From contig NC_085137.1 of assembly GCF_035046485.1 (NCBI RefSeq), positions 3,511,977-3,575,976 on the forward strand: a stretch of DNA of 64,000 nt. Direction: 5' to 3'. The position numbers were made by a program, and so were the translations under genes. The stretch is from Aedes albopictus (lineage: Eukaryota > Arthropoda > Insecta > Diptera > Culicidae). Shown in pieces: positions 43,712-55,499 of the stretch (position 1 is the stretch's first letter; every line of letters begins with the position of its first letter). The notes under the pieces were generated by a model that was not told the origin of the DNA, did no database searches, and saw only the letters and a program-made list of their open reading frames with translations.

Positions 43712-46700
43712 TTTTTTTTTTTGCCTTTCTCGTACACTAAGTGTACTGGAAAGGCTATATGTTCACTCCAAAAATGAATTTTTGATAGAAGGCCCGGAGG
43801 ATCGAGTCACATATACCAATCAACTCAGCTCGACGAATTGAGGTGATGTCTGTGTGTATGTATGTGTGTGTATGTATGTGTGTATGTGTGTATGTGTGTG
43901 TACAAAAAACTCACATCACTTTTTGGCAGTAAACCTCAACCGATTTTAATGACCGACGGTTCATTCGACGCGGAATCTGGTCCCATTGTTTCCTATTGAA
44001 AATGGTTCGGATCGAACCAGCCGTTCCGGAGTTATGACCATTTAGGTGTTCCGGACCGGTACCCCAGGAAGGGGCCAGATATGAAAATGCTACAACCCTA
44101 TGCATGCGACACATAAAACCGCGGCATTTTCCATAACCTGATGAACGGTATGCTGGAAAATACTCTCAGACCATATCTGAACCGGTAGTGTTCCAGAACC
44201 GGTTCCGGGTGTCCCGCCGGAAGTAGCCAAATAATAAAGTGAACCAAATCCATGCATGACGAATTTCGCGCCAACTCGACCAACAGTTGGCAGCACCCTC
44301 TCAGAATCGAACGAAACTTTGTGGGCATAAACAATAGGTCTTTCTAAGCAACTTTGCATATTTTGTTTTTCGAAATTTTTCAAGAGCAACATTTGAAGAG
44401 GACCTAATTTTTTTCATAGATTTTTTTCAAATCGATGTAACTCAAAAATAACAAGACGTATTTTGCGTGACATAATTTGTGTATCATCCTTTAGACTAAC
44501 TCGTTTTCGCTCAAATGCTGAACGTAGCTCCTGGGAGTCCAAAACAATCGATACAGGAGGTAAGACTTGTCATTTTTCGAATTTTATGTTTTTCATATAA
44601 GTGTGGGCCACCCTAATACGCCCTTTTCAAATGGTAGTCTAGATAAATGTTAGATTATGCAAAATTGCTTCTTCAACAATTTTTTAAACATCCATAAAGT
44701 TTCATTGGTTGATGAGAGCCTACTGAACCCATGTATATATGGCCATGTTGGCACAAAACACGATGAAAAATATTCACTCAATGTGGACATGAAAAAAGTT
44801 TTTGTTAGAAAAACTTTTTTCCCTTAAATATGTCACAGCAACATTGTTTGGAGAAAATGTAGGTAATTGAAATACCTTTCTCCAGAAAAAAAATCATCAA
44901 TTTAAAAACATAGGGTTTTTTGTAATATCGGTTTAAATTTTTAAAACCTTTATTTTTCAGTGTAGGAATTAATTTTGTATTTTTTGGATATTTTTCTAAA
45001 AAACTTCATGGAATTTCACGATAGTCCGCCATACAACACTTTTTTGTAGGTCTTGTCATTTTTGAGTTACATCGATTTGAAAAAAATCTTTGAAAAAAAA
45101 TTAGGCCCTCTTCAAATGTTACTCTTGAAAAATTTCGAAAAACAAAATATGCAAAGTTGCTTAGAAAGACCTATTGTTTATGCCCACAAAATTTCGTTCG
45201 ATTCTGAGAGGGTGCTGCCAGCCCCATAGAAGGGTTGGCGCGAAATTCGTCGCACGCGACACATCAAATCGCGGCTTTCTCGATAACCTGATAAACGGTT
45301 AGCAAGAAAATAGGCTCACACCACATTAGAAACTACAGGTAATGTTCCGGAACCGGTTCCGAGTTTCGCGCCGGAATTGGCTAAATACAAAAGTGAACCA
45401 AACCCATGCATGCGACACACCAAACTGCGGCTTTTCTGATAACCTGATGAACGGTAAGCAGGAAAAGAGTCTTAGACCATATCTGAACCGGTGGTGTTCC
45501 GGAACCGATTCCGAGTGTCCCGCCGGAAGTGGACAAATACATAAGTGAACCAAAGTAATGCATGCAACACATCAAATTTCGGCTTTTTCGAAAACCCGAT
45601 GAACGATTAGCAAGAAAATAGAACCAGACTACATTAGAAACTACCAGTAGTGTTCCGGAATCGGTTGCAGTTGTCCCGCTGGAAGTGGTCAAATGTAAAA
45701 GAGAATCAAACCCATGCATGTGACACATCCAATCTCTGCTTTTTAGGTAATCTGATGAACGGTTAACAAAAAAAATCTCAGGCCACATTAGGGAAAACCA
45801 GTATTGTACCAGAACCGATTCCGGGTGTCCCGCCGGAAGTGGACGAATGTGGAAGGAAACCAATCACATGCGTGCGGCTCATTAAATACCGACTTTTTCG
45901 ATAACCTGAAGAACGATCAGCAAGAAAATAGTCTCAGATCACATTAGAGACTACCGGTAGTGTTCCAGAACCGGTTCCGGGTGTCCTGCTGGAATTGGTA
46001 AAATGTAAAAATGATCCAAACCCATGCATGTGACACATCAATTCGTGGCTTTCTAGGAAATCGGGTGAACAGTTAGAGGATACTAGTTTCATGCCATATT
46101 TGGGACAATTGGTACTGTCCTGGTTCCAGATGTCTCGCCGTAAGTGGTAAAATGTAAAATTGAACCAAACTCATGCATTCGGTGCATCAAATCACGGCCT
46201 TTTCGATTACCTGATGAACGGTTAGTAAGAAAATAGGCACAGACTACATAAGTTACTACCGGTAGTGTTTGTGGTTCCGGGTGTCCCGCCGGAAGTGGCC
46301 ATATACAAAAGTTAACCAAACTAATGCATGCCACACGTCAAATCGCGGCTTTTTTGATAACCTGATTACCAATTAGCAAGAAAATAGGCTCAAACCACAT
46401 TAGAGACTACCAGCAGTATTACAGAACCAACTTTGGGTGCTTTGCCGGAACTACGAAAGTGAGCAAAATCATAGCAAGCGATAGATATGTGTAATTGTTC
46501 TCATCAAATCACACCATTTCAGATTCCTACTCATCCTTACAGTCAACGTTGTATGGAAAAATTAAAATTTAATCGCAACAACCCTGAACATTTTTTTTTT
46601 CAATCCCCTTTTGCGTCTAAAGTTACTACACAAAATTCTGATGTGACTGGTTGCGCCCTCGCGCTCTGTAATGTGGTTGAAATTTTATTGGGATTTAGTT

Positions 46701-47066
46701 TGGGAAATTTCATTTGCTTGCATTTTTTTTTTTGTTCAAAGTGATCTGTGGTTGTGAAAAAGGTTATATCTTAGCTTGTATTCATAGTTTTCATATTGAT
46801 TGGCCTCCAATGACAGTGAAGGTGGTCAAGCAGTCAACTGAGAGCTCTGATATTTTTAAGCTCTGCCTATACGTTGAACATAACGTCGGAATATGCGTCA
46901 TCAATAAGTTTTTCTATTCGATAATGGCTTTGATAAAATTCTTGCTTTTCTCAATAAAGTATTCTCAGGATTCAGGAACACTTCGGCTTACGTCGACATC
47001 ATGAGTACATATTCGACGAGAAAGGCGCTATCACCACTAGGTGGATTAATCAGGGTTTTTTTTTTG
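43712..47066 (+). mobile_element. Satellite-bearing element, copy 2
   Basis: Same ends as copy 1: T(n)GCCTTTCTCGTACACTAAG at the left and GACGAGAAAGGCGC..CTAGGTGGATTAATC at the right. The internal repeat is cleaner here: GAACCGGTTCC-type markers fall at 45350, 45502, 45658, 45812 and 45968, a period of 152-156 bp. Each unit carries GTGTCCCGCCGGAAGTGG and CATGCATGCGACACATC. A 1-kb foldback interrupts it at 44258-45251. The unique 3' part (46480-47030) aligns with copy 1 apart from that copy's insertions. No coding frame is shared and intact in both copies. Confidence 0.75.
44258..45251. mobile_element. 994-bp foldback inside copy 2, itself carrying a foreign arm
   Basis: GACGAATTTCGCGCCAACTC at the left is inverted at the right end (GGCGCGAAATTCGTC). 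Inverted arms of about 200 bp follow, including CAATAGGTCTTTCTAAGCAA. It splits the satellite word CATGCATGCGACACATC. A short target duplication such as GCATG/GCACG is plausible but ambiguous. About 44510-44625 matches one arm of the 19172-19893 family (ending GGGCCACCCTAA), so a fragment of another element lies within. Confidence 0.75.
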
Positions 47067-47179
47067 TGAGCGTTGTCACTTTCTCTCTTAACCCCCAGAG
47101 CGTTGCGTTATTTGTGGACGGCGACTTTTAGTAATTCGATAAGTTGATCAAGAGCTTTACTAATTCTACACTCTGACCA
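47067..47179. other. Short spacer
   Basis: Nothing recognised between the satellite-bearing element and the next array. Confidence 0.4.
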
Positions 47180-49560
47180 GGAACCGAATGCTTCTTTAAC
47201 GAATGCTTTTTGGAATTTCTCAAGGAATTTCTCAAACAAATTTTTATGGGACTCTGCAAACAGTTCATTCAGAAATCCTATAGTAATTACTTTGAGAAAT
47301 TAACCAGAAGTATGTTTGGCAATTTCGTTAGAAATGCGCCATTCTCTTAAAAAAAAAAACTCATCCCACAAATTGATATAAAGTTCCTTCGGGATCCTTT
47401 TGCCAATTTCTCTAAATAGATGTTATGGAAATTTCTTTAGAGATTCTTTCAACAACTTCTCCCGATATTAGTCTGCCAAATTCTTCAGCAATTACTTCTA
47501 CAATTTCTCTAGAAGTTTCTTCAATTCTTCTAAAAATTTTACGAGAAGCTTCTTCTACAATTTCATTTGAAGTTACTGCAGTAATCCCTTTGTATTCATC
47601 TGGAAATTTCTCCAGGAACTTCTCTGTAATTCTCTGCAAGGAAAACTTAGAAGGCTACGTTAAGTTACTTGAAAATTCTTTCAGAAATAACTCCAAATAA
47701 ATTTTCGGAGGAATAAACTCGTAGGATATGCTAGAGAATTGCTAAAAAAATACGGAGGAAACAATAAAAAGAATCTTTGAAGGGATTCCTAGAAAAATCC
47801 GTTAAGGGTTTTCGCCGACAATTTCAGTTATTTTAAGAAATTCCAGCGGAAATTTGCTCAGGATTTTGTTCAGAATAATCTTTTAAAAATTCATAACGTA
47901 ATTCTTTTAAAATTTTCTCTGGCAATACATGCAGGAAGATATTATGCACACATTGAGATTTGAATAGCGAAAAAAAAAAATTACATCCTCCAGTGAGAAT
48001 CAAACCCACGACTCCCAATTCACTAGATGCGCATTTCTACCCTCCAGGCTCCTGAGCAACTTGACCATTGAATACTTTCCGAATACTTTCCGAAATTCCT
48101 TCTGAAAATCCTGAAAAGATTCTTCTTCTGGCAATTGTTTCCAAGAGCTCTGGCAATTTGATCAGAATATTCCCGGAAATTCCCTTGAAAATTCGTTCAC
48201 GAAGTTCTTCGGGTTTTTCAAGTATTTTTGAAATTCGTTCATTTCTTTTAGCATCTTTTCTGAAATTGTTTTTACGGCACGGAATTTCTTCTAAAATAAT
48301 TATCTTGGTTACTTTTCTGAATTGTTTCCAGCTTGTTCTTTAGAAATTTCTCCAACATTTTTTTTTCGTAATTATATTAGCAATCAGATGTTTCTTAAAT
48401 AATGTATCCGATAACTTTTATTAGAAATTTTTTAGACAATAGCTTTTACAAGGTATTTCCTTAGGATATTTTTTCGATGAATCGTTCTTAGGCATTTTCC
48501 TAGAAATTTTTTCTCAAATTTCCCCTAAACTTCTTCCAGCAATTTCTTGAGCACTTCCCCTAATAATTTCTGCAATTTGTTCTGCTTTCCTTTCGAAAAT
48601 TTCTCAGGTATTTGTCTAACAAAGTCAGAGATTTTTTTAGGTAGCTGGAAATCCTGTAAGAAATTCTTCCGATGATCTATATCAATAACTCATCCGTAAT
48701 AACGTTAAAGAAAAAATGCTCAAAGTTTTGTCGAAAACTGCCACAGGCATTGAGAGAAATCCCCCAAAATAAAGCCGAAGGAATTTCTGCAGGCTATTCC
48801 GAAGAAATGCCAGAGGAGTTTCAAAAAAATGCTAGAAGTTTTCAATGAAAATCTTGAACAAATTGTCGAATGTGTTCCTAATGAAACTTCTACAGGAATT
48901 TCTTAAGAGGAGTTTCCAAAAAATAAAAAAACCCTGAAAAAATGACAGTTTCTTCACGAATTTGTCAGTCAATTTCTTCAATTATTCAAGCTGGAAGGGG
49001 GGATTTTTATTTTTTCGTAAGTTTCTGTTAACTTCTATGTTTTTTTTGAGAATTAATTCATCTGGCAACTTTTTTAAGAATTCCTCCGGAAATTTCCTAA
49101 GGAATACAATTGAAAATTCCTTTGACAAATTCAAGAGATATTAATATTATTCCAGAAGTAGCTGGAGGATTCCCTAATGGAAGTTCCGAATGAGTTCCTG
49201 AAAAAAAATGTTGGACGCATTTCTAAAGGAAAGTGCGCCAGAGATTTATTGAGCAATGCATTTAAAACATCTTCTAACGATTTCTTCTGATATTGCCTTA
49301 AGGATTCCAATGGAAATTATCGCGTGAATTGTTAACTACTGTTGTTTCATTGATTCCATCCATTGGCGTAGCCAGCTTTCTCTCTTTTTTACTCACTCTA
49401 CTAAACAAACACGAGAAAGAGAAGGATGAAACAGGCCCCTCTTTCATCCCGAACTCCAGGGTTTCTCTAAACTTTTCAATATTTTTTTATCGGATCCACC
49501 AAAGGTTTTCCAAGGAGTTTCTACAGTTATTCCTCCAGGAGTTTCTCCAGAAAAGACGAG
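47180..49560. repeat. Degenerate 12-bp minisatellite, mixed polarity
   Basis: TTTCTCYRGAATTTCTTC-type words dominate 47180-47690 and 47830-48620. The AGGAATTTCTGNAGG polarity appears at 47690-47800 and 48740-49320. Homopolymer runs are frequent. Interrupted by a SINE at 47986-48066. Confidence 0.7.
47986..48066 (-). mobile_element. tRNA-derived SINE head, second family
   Basis: On the minus strand GGTCAAGTTGCTCAGGAGCC (A-box-like) and GTGGGTTTGATTCTCAC (B-box-like) have tRNA spacing, and ACTGGAGG ends the head. A T-run and a body follow. Shares its order of words with 52041-52122. The mutated B box (GGTTTGA) argues against a working tRNA gene. Confidence 0.65.
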
Positions 49561-49561
49561 T

Positions 49562-49713
49562 TTGGTGGTCTAGTGACTACCGCTAATAATTCATATGCAG
49601 AAGGTCTTGGGTTCAATCCCTGGCTCGTCCCTTACCTTCCACGTTGCATCTTTCTATTTACTTTCTCTATACTCTCTTCTCTACATATACATCTCAAGTA
49701 TAAGCGTATGTTC
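49562..49713 (+). mobile_element. tRNA-derived SINE head, third family
   Basis: TGGTCTAGTGACTACCGC fits a pol III A box and GGGTTCAATCCCTGG a B box at tRNA-like spacing, followed by a pyrimidine-rich body. The body runs directly into the foldback at 49714, so the 3' end is unclear. Confidence 0.65.
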
Positions 49714-50462
49714 ATTAACGTGGTTCAAAAAATCGTTTTGCTCCACACCGCCTATTCGATTCCTAACCAGATTATATGCCTTCTCCCAAAATTTGAACTA
49801 ATTTGGTTGAAGATTGAGACTGCACAAGCCCTTCAAAGTTTGTATGGGAATTACTATGGGAAAACGATGTTTTTCATTCAATCGCATTTCCCCGAATGCT
49901 CTAGTGGGTTAGTCGACCCTTGGTTATCCTAGGCTACTCGATCAGCTACAACTTTGCCGAAGACCGCATTCAAATCGGACGCCTCATTGATTAGTTATCG
50001 ATTTGTATTCAACTGGACATCCTCCAGCTTCCCAGCAGGCAACATTGCTGCATATGGCGCCAAAGATAGCACACTAAAATCATGGCTACTATGTTTCACT
50101 GCAAAATGCAGTGATGCCCACCGAATAGTTTAATCATCATCATGAGTAAAGATTTCGATTCTGAATAAAAATCGGTAACTAATTTATGAGGCGTCTGATT
50201 TGAATGCGGTGTTCAGCAAAGTTGTAGCTTAACATTAACATTAACAAGGCTCAACTGAACCACAAGTGCACTTAGGGAAATTCTACGGTGGATTGAATTA
50301 AAAACATCGGTTTTTCATAGTAACTCCCATACAAACTTTGAAGGGCTTGCGCAGTCTCAATTTTCAACCAAATATGCTCAAATTTTGGGAGAAGGCATAT
50401 CATCTGGATAGGAATCGAATAAGCGGTGTGGAGCAAAAACGATTTTCAGAACCACGCTAATG
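49714..50462. mobile_element. Foldback element with CATTARCGTGGTTC ends
   Basis: The left arm (CATTAACGTGGTTC, ATCGTTTTGCTCCACACCGC, TTCTCCCAAAATTTGA, CAAACTTTGAAGGGCTTG in sense or complement) is inverted at the right over about 190 bp. The centre (49905-50280) is also partly self-complementary. It may have inserted into the SINE beginning at 49562. Alternatively, two SINE bodies lie in inverted orientation. Confidence 0.65.
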
Positions 50463-50785
50463 CTTATAGCCATCGCAATAACTAGTGACGGATTGAAACA
50501 ATCGTTTCCTTCCATCCATGCACCAATGCGTGAACCCCCATGCCAAAAATAAACATTACCCAACAACATGCCGACATCCGCATTACCTTGTGCAGGTGCA
50601 GAGGACTCAATGGCCTATTAGCAACAAGCGATTGCAGTTATCATTTCCGTCCATCCCCACATTGCCTGAACATAAAAGATCATCAAAACTCGCACACTGA
50701 AGATGCCTTCTGGTCCGAGGCAGCTGATCTGGCGATACTGAGGTAGAAGCTATGGGCGATCAATCAATTGTCAATTTGATGTTCT
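50463..50785. other. Spacer, possible SINE remainder
   Basis: No coding or inverted structure supported. May be the far part of the element split by the foldback. Confidence 0.3.
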
Positions 50786-51900
50786 TTGTTCTCAAGAAAT
50801 TCCTCCTGGAATTCATTCAAAATTCAGATATTCCTCCAGAGATTCTGCGAAGAATGCTTTCAGTGATTACTAAAGGAATCCGACTGGAAATTTGGTCAGA
50901 AATTTCTACAGTGATTTGTTTAGGAAATCCATTCACGGATTTTTTCTGGTAAGTCGTCAGAAATGCCTTTAGAAATATTTCCAGCAACTCCTTCTGTATC
51001 TCTTGTCTTAAGGTTTTCTTTCGGAATTTCAGCGGAAAATTTCCTAATTAATCTTTAATTTAGTCCTTCCATGGACTTTTTTCATGGATTGCTCCAGGGA
51101 ATCCTTTTGAAATTCTTTTGAGGGTTCTTGCGAAAAATTTCTACAAGATTTTTTTTTCTGAAATTGCTCTTGGCAGAACCTCTGACGGAACCACGGAAAT
51201 ATCGTAGGGGATGCCTTCAGAGTTTTCAGAAGTTCTTGCGGAAAAAAAAATGCTGGAGAAATCCTTGAATTTTTTTCTGAAGGAACTTCGAAAGGATCCT
51301 CTGCAGGAAAACGCCTGAAGATACCTCTGGAGATTACTGGAAAAAAATCTTGGAAATTTTCTGGAAGGAATGTTGTGCGAAATTCCCTCGAGCAACATCT
51401 AAAATAAACTATGGAGGAGTTCTTGAAGAAATCTTTGAGATACCTTCGGAGGAATTGCTAGCAGAATTTCTAAAGAAATGTCTGGTGGAATTCTGAAATT
51501 TATTTCGAGGAAAAATTAATCGAAGAAATTCTGAATTCTGAATTCTGGATGAAAACGATGAATAAATTTCTGACAGGATGTTTTGAGGATTTTCTGGAGA
51601 ATCCTCTGAAGATATTCTTAGAAAAATTTCTTGTATGTTTCCTGAACAGCAATATCTGAAGAGAAGCCTGCAAGAGTTTTAGAAAGAAAAACCGGAGAAA
51701 TCCTAGATGGAATCACTAATGAAATTTCTGGAGAAATAGAATTTTTGGAGGAACTGGAGGGCCCAAGTTATTCCTATAAGATTTTCTAGAAAATGGAATA
51801 GAAGAATGGCGAATTCGGGTGATTTCTGGAGATATTCATACAAGAATCTCATGGATATTCTTGAAAAATCTTTAAAATAAAAAGGTCTGAATAAATCCTA
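50786..51900. repeat. Degenerate 12-bp minisatellite with polarity flip near 51160
   Basis: TTCCTCCAGAGATTCTG polarity to about 51160, then GGAATTTCTGGAGAAATC polarity to about 51900. Similar arrangement to 13395-16610 and 28790-30715. Confidence 0.75.
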
Positions 51901-51916
51901 AAAGTACAATAATGGA

Positions 51917-52203
51917 TTGCTCTGACATTCATACACGCAACAGAAACACGTGTTGAAGAGCAAATTGAGGAGATTTGGATTGAGAAAAGGAACAAACCAT
52001 GTACATTAATGGAATCGAATTCAGTTCTGTACCTTCAGAAGATGGTCAAGTGGCTCCGTAGCTTGAAGGAAAGACGCCCGTCAACCTAATTGGGAGGCGT
52101 AAGTTCAATTCCCACCGGAGCATGTGGATTTCTTTTCATAATTCAAAACTCAATTTATTAATCAAACACGTGTTTCTGTTGCGTGTGTGAATGTCAAAGC
52201 AAT
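51917..52203. mobile_element. TIR element enclosing a tRNA-like SINE head
   Basis: ATTGCTCTGACATTCATACACG with ACAGAAACACGTGTT at the left is inverted at the right end (AACACGTGTTTCTGT..AATGTCAAAGCAAT), giving TIRs of about 38 bp. The interior holds the tRNA-like 52041-52122. It is either a MITE with an inserted SINE or an element that captured one. Confidence 0.65.
52041..52122 (+). mobile_element. tRNA-derived SINE head, second family
   Basis: GATGGTCAAGTGGCTCCGTAG and AAGTTCAATTCCCACCGGAG correspond to A-box and B-box regions and match the minus-strand copy at 47986-48066 in order. TTCATAATTCAAAACTC follows, as in the other copy. Confidence 0.65.
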
Positions 52204-52667
52204 CAAACGTTGTGCTTTCCACTTGGCTTGGTTAGCCTAAGCAAAAATCGAGAAATTGACATTCCATTAAGTGATTTATGAAGCACGAAAACTTCAAAAA
52301 TAATCTCTTGAAAGTTGAATAACGGAATGTCAGGTGAAATGACAAGGAATAATTCCGGGAGAAGTATTTGAAGCTATTTCTGTAGGAACATAATAAGGAA
52401 TCCCTGCAACAATGTGAGATTTTCAGAAGAAACCCCTTGTGGAATCTCCGAAGGAACTTCTGCTGATATTTCTGGATGAATTCCTACATAAAACTGTTAA
52501 AGATATTTCCACTGCACTTTTATTTTCAAGTTATCTCTGGAGAATGCCTGGATAAACCCATGGGCTTGTTCCAACTCCAATTATATCGTGACAGCACTGA
52601 TTCCTTTATAGGTTTCAACCCGGTTTTCTTCTATCATAACAATATACTAAGAGATATGTGCAGAGAT
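52204..52667. repeat. Short 12-bp array remnant and spacer
   Basis: 52320-52500 shows GGAATNNCTGNAGGAA-type words of the dispersed 12-bp family. The rest is not recognised. Confidence 0.5.
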
Positions 52668-53334
52668 TGTGTGCAGATACTAAATTTGTCATTTTTTCTT
52701 TTTTTAAATAAAATCACACTGGACGAAACATCTGTAAAAATTGTATAGTTTTTTATTTGATAAAAAATTTCTAATGGATTTAATAAATACTCTCTTAGAG
52801 TCCCAGAGAAAGGCCCCAAGCGGACCGAAACGTCGGACAAGTTAAAATCACAGTATTTTTTTTTATCAAGCCGGAAAGCCATATCTTCTAGTATCAATCA
52901 AACAGTCGACACACAGTAAGCTTCTAGCATAACTTCTTTGATTTCTCTCTTTAGATATTTCTCGGGTATTCCTCCATTAATTCCTCCCAAAATTCTTTCA
53001 GAAATTTTCTTTTCTGGTATTTCTCCCACGATTCATTTACCGTTTCTTCCTGGATACTTTCATTCTTCCCGGGATTCCTTCATTGAATCCTCTTGGGATT
53101 CCTCTCTGGATTTCTTTATGGATTTCTTCCGGGATGTTTTCACGGATTATACCAGAAATTGCATCAGGAATTCGTCCACAATTCTTCCTGGTTTTCCTCT
53201 CTAGATTATTTTAAATATTTCTCTAACGTTTCCGTAAGGGATTCTATTCTTCCATTGATTCCTTCCAGGGTTTTCCATTTATTTTCCCAGGTTTTCGTAA
53301 GAACTCGGTTAGCCAGTCGTAGTGGATGAGAATT

Positions 53335-53681
53335 GGGTTTTTAAATTTTGTAAAATGTATTGATTTTTTTATTTTATACGAAAGAGCACCCTTTTCTGAG
53401 TCACTATGATTTTTTTCAGATTTTTAGAACTTTATTTTGGCATCTAAAATCAATTTCAAATATATTTTTTGAAATCACCTTTTGACAGCTGGGCAACTGC
53501 TTGGCAGTTGCGCCCAGTACAAAATGCGACGAGGGGTGATTCGACAAATCGGTCCCATACAAACTTCAAATCGATTTTTAAATAGGTTCCCGGGCACCGA
53601 AAATCATGAAAATTTGGATTTCGGCTCCGTTTGGAATGCAGATTCAGAATATGCAATTATCTCAACACCGCTTAAGAAGCC
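53335..53681. mobile_element. MITE present only in duplicate A
   Basis: GGGTTTTTAAATTT at the left and its partner TTAAGAAGCC at the right, flanked by AATT on both sides (53331-53334 and 53682-53685). The same position in duplicate B reads GAGAATCCTCCTACG (61955-61969), an empty site with one copy of the target. Related to 38087-38410. Confidence 0.85.
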
Positions 53682-53797
53682 AATTCTCCTACGTCTTATG
53701 CTGCCCACTGCATACAAAAATTCATGTGTTAAGACAACGCAGGGCGTTTACCTATATAAATATCAATTTTGGACGTAAATATACGATGACATGCTTT

Positions 53798-53961
53798 CCA
53801 AGCAACACACATGGCATATAAGAGTAAAGGCTGTGCAAGTTTTGGTTGTATGGAAGTTAATTTGACGTAATTCTAACATTGCGTTGGAATTAGTCAAATT
53901 AACTTTTATACAATTGGAACTTGCGCTGTCGTTACTCTTATATGACATGCGTGTTACTTGG
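53798..53961. mobile_element. Palindromic MITE, CCAAGYAACAC ends
   Basis: CCAAGCAACACACATGGCAT at the left and CCAAGTAACACGCATGTCAT (reverse complement of the right end) pair through arms of about 75 bp. Duplicate in segment B at 62074-62237. Termini resemble those of 60185-61175. Confidence 0.8.
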
Positions 53962-54353
53962 ATTGTCGTCTTTAAAGGGTTGTTTGCAGTTCAGCCTATC
54001 TTGATGCGTGATAAATTCCTTGCCGGAATTGCTCAAGACCCCACTTTTTCTTCGATCACCGTACGCAGCTGCGAAGGAATGACAGTTCAAATGGCAGTCA
54101 CCGTAGAGCGATTCCTTGTGAACACGAAACTGGGCTTTACGTTGAACAAATTGATGTGGAGATTAGATCATTTTGTTCATCCCTTTGCACGATTTGAATT
54201 ACGTAATCAAAAAACTCTCGGAGTGTATTACCTTCTAAATGTTGTACCTAAACTGTGATGTGCTGTTTGCAACAAAGAAGGCCAAGTCATGGCCAGCTGT
54301 GAGCTAGTCGGCAAACTGTCGTTTGGTGGCGGTAGCGTTACTCCCGCGGCATA

Positions 54354-55312
54354 CAGGGTGTTAGGTTCCTGAGTGCTAACTTTTTAAAGGGTGATAGAGG
54401 ACCATAAATGGAGAAAAAAATTGTTCTACGCATATGGTCAAATCTTAACCGTTACGTAGTTATTGGACTTCCCATGTTTTTGACTCTTATTGCCTTAACT
54501 GGCTATAACTTGAAAATGGTCAAACTTATCGAAGTTTTTTGACCCTTATTCGAAAGATTATTGAATTTTCTATCAAATGGCATCTTTGAATCGATTGGTT
54601 TAGTTAAATAACTAAGTTTTCTACAGCAAAAAGCTCAAAAGTAGTGTGTTTTAATTTAGTTTTGCCAATTATCTTTGAAAAATGCGAAATAATTCAAAAT
54701 TCTTTATTAGGCAAAGTTGTGGCCCCTGTTCTACTCTACAATTCGTTCTTTGACATCAAACTTCTATCTCTTATCATTTTGTTGCAATTTCGATTTTAAC
54801 ATCGCATTTCAGATCATGAATTTGCAACTGTCATGAAAAGCACTTTTTTGCGCATTGTGCCGCACATTTGAATCAAAATTGCAAGAAAACGATAAGAGCT
54901 AGTAGTTTAGTGTCAAAGAACGAATTGTAGAGTGTAACCGGGCCCACAACTTTGCCTAAGAAAGAATTTAAATTTATTACGCATGTTTCAAAGATAATTG
55001 ACAAACACCAATAAAAATACATTATTCTCAGCTATGTCGCTCTAGAAAACTTAGTTACTTAACTAAACCAATCGATTCAAAGATGCCATTTGATAGAAAA
55101 TTCAATATTCTTTCGAATAAGGGTCAAAACACTTCGATAAGTTTGACCATTTTCAAGTTATAGCCAGTTAAGGCAGTAAGAGTCAAAAACATGGGAAGTT
55201 CAATAACTACGTAACGGTTGAGATTTGACCATATGCGTAGAACCATTTTTTTCACCATTGATGGTCCTCTATCACCCTTTAAAAAGTTTGCACTCAGGAA
55301 CCTAACACCCTG
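54354..55312. mobile_element. 959-bp foldback with CAGGGTGTTAGG ends
   Basis: CAGGGTGTTAGGTTCCTGAG at the left and the exact inverse at the right, TA on both sides (54352-54353; 55313-55314). The two halves mirror each other almost to the centre at about 54840. No coding. TA target suggests Tc1/mariner-type mobilisation. Confidence 0.85.
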
Positions 55313-55430
55313 TATATAAAAATAAATTTCTGTCTGTATGTCTGTCTGTCTGTTTCGGGGGACTTCTCTAGGGAGCTATATGACAAAAAACACAGTAGGC
55401 AGGCAGTACGACGTTTGCCGGGACAACTAG
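55313..55430 (+). mobile_element. Short Helitron-like remnant
   Basis: TATATAAAAATAAATTTCTG with (TGTC)n at the start and AGTAGGCAGGCAG, CGTTTGCCGGGACAACTAG before T at the end, sharing its 3' end with 25688-25946. It abuts the foldback, so its first bases are shared or lost. Confidence 0.7.
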
Positions 55431-55499
55431 TAAAATATAAATATAAATATAAAATGCACGGTAATGAATATTCATTGGGTACCGGACTGGACACAGAAT

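Larger units (their letters stand above)
52668..54353. repeat. Duplicated segment A (pair with 61309-62633)
   Basis: From TTGTGTGCAGATACTAA to CTCCCGCGGCATA the order of sequence matches 61309-62633, with an estimated identity above 90 percent by eye in most parts. It contains a Penelope-like CGAAACGTCGGACAAG word (52819-52835), a 12-bp array (52930-53300), a palindromic MITE and the dispersed repeat also seen at 29635. Copy A has an extra MITE at 53335-53681. Frames open in both copies (53884-54258; 62160-62513) are repeat-derived, not genes. Confidence 0.85.

Noticed and set aside
47986..48066. A true tRNA gene
   Set aside because: The B box is altered (GGTTTGATTC), no clear anticodon stem or acceptor pairing was seen, and a related copy at 52041 has a SINE-like tail.
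53884..54258. 124-codon open frame, repeated at 62160-62513
   Set aside because: It spans a palindromic MITE and a dispersed repeat, and duplication of the segment explains its recurrence. No domain recognised.
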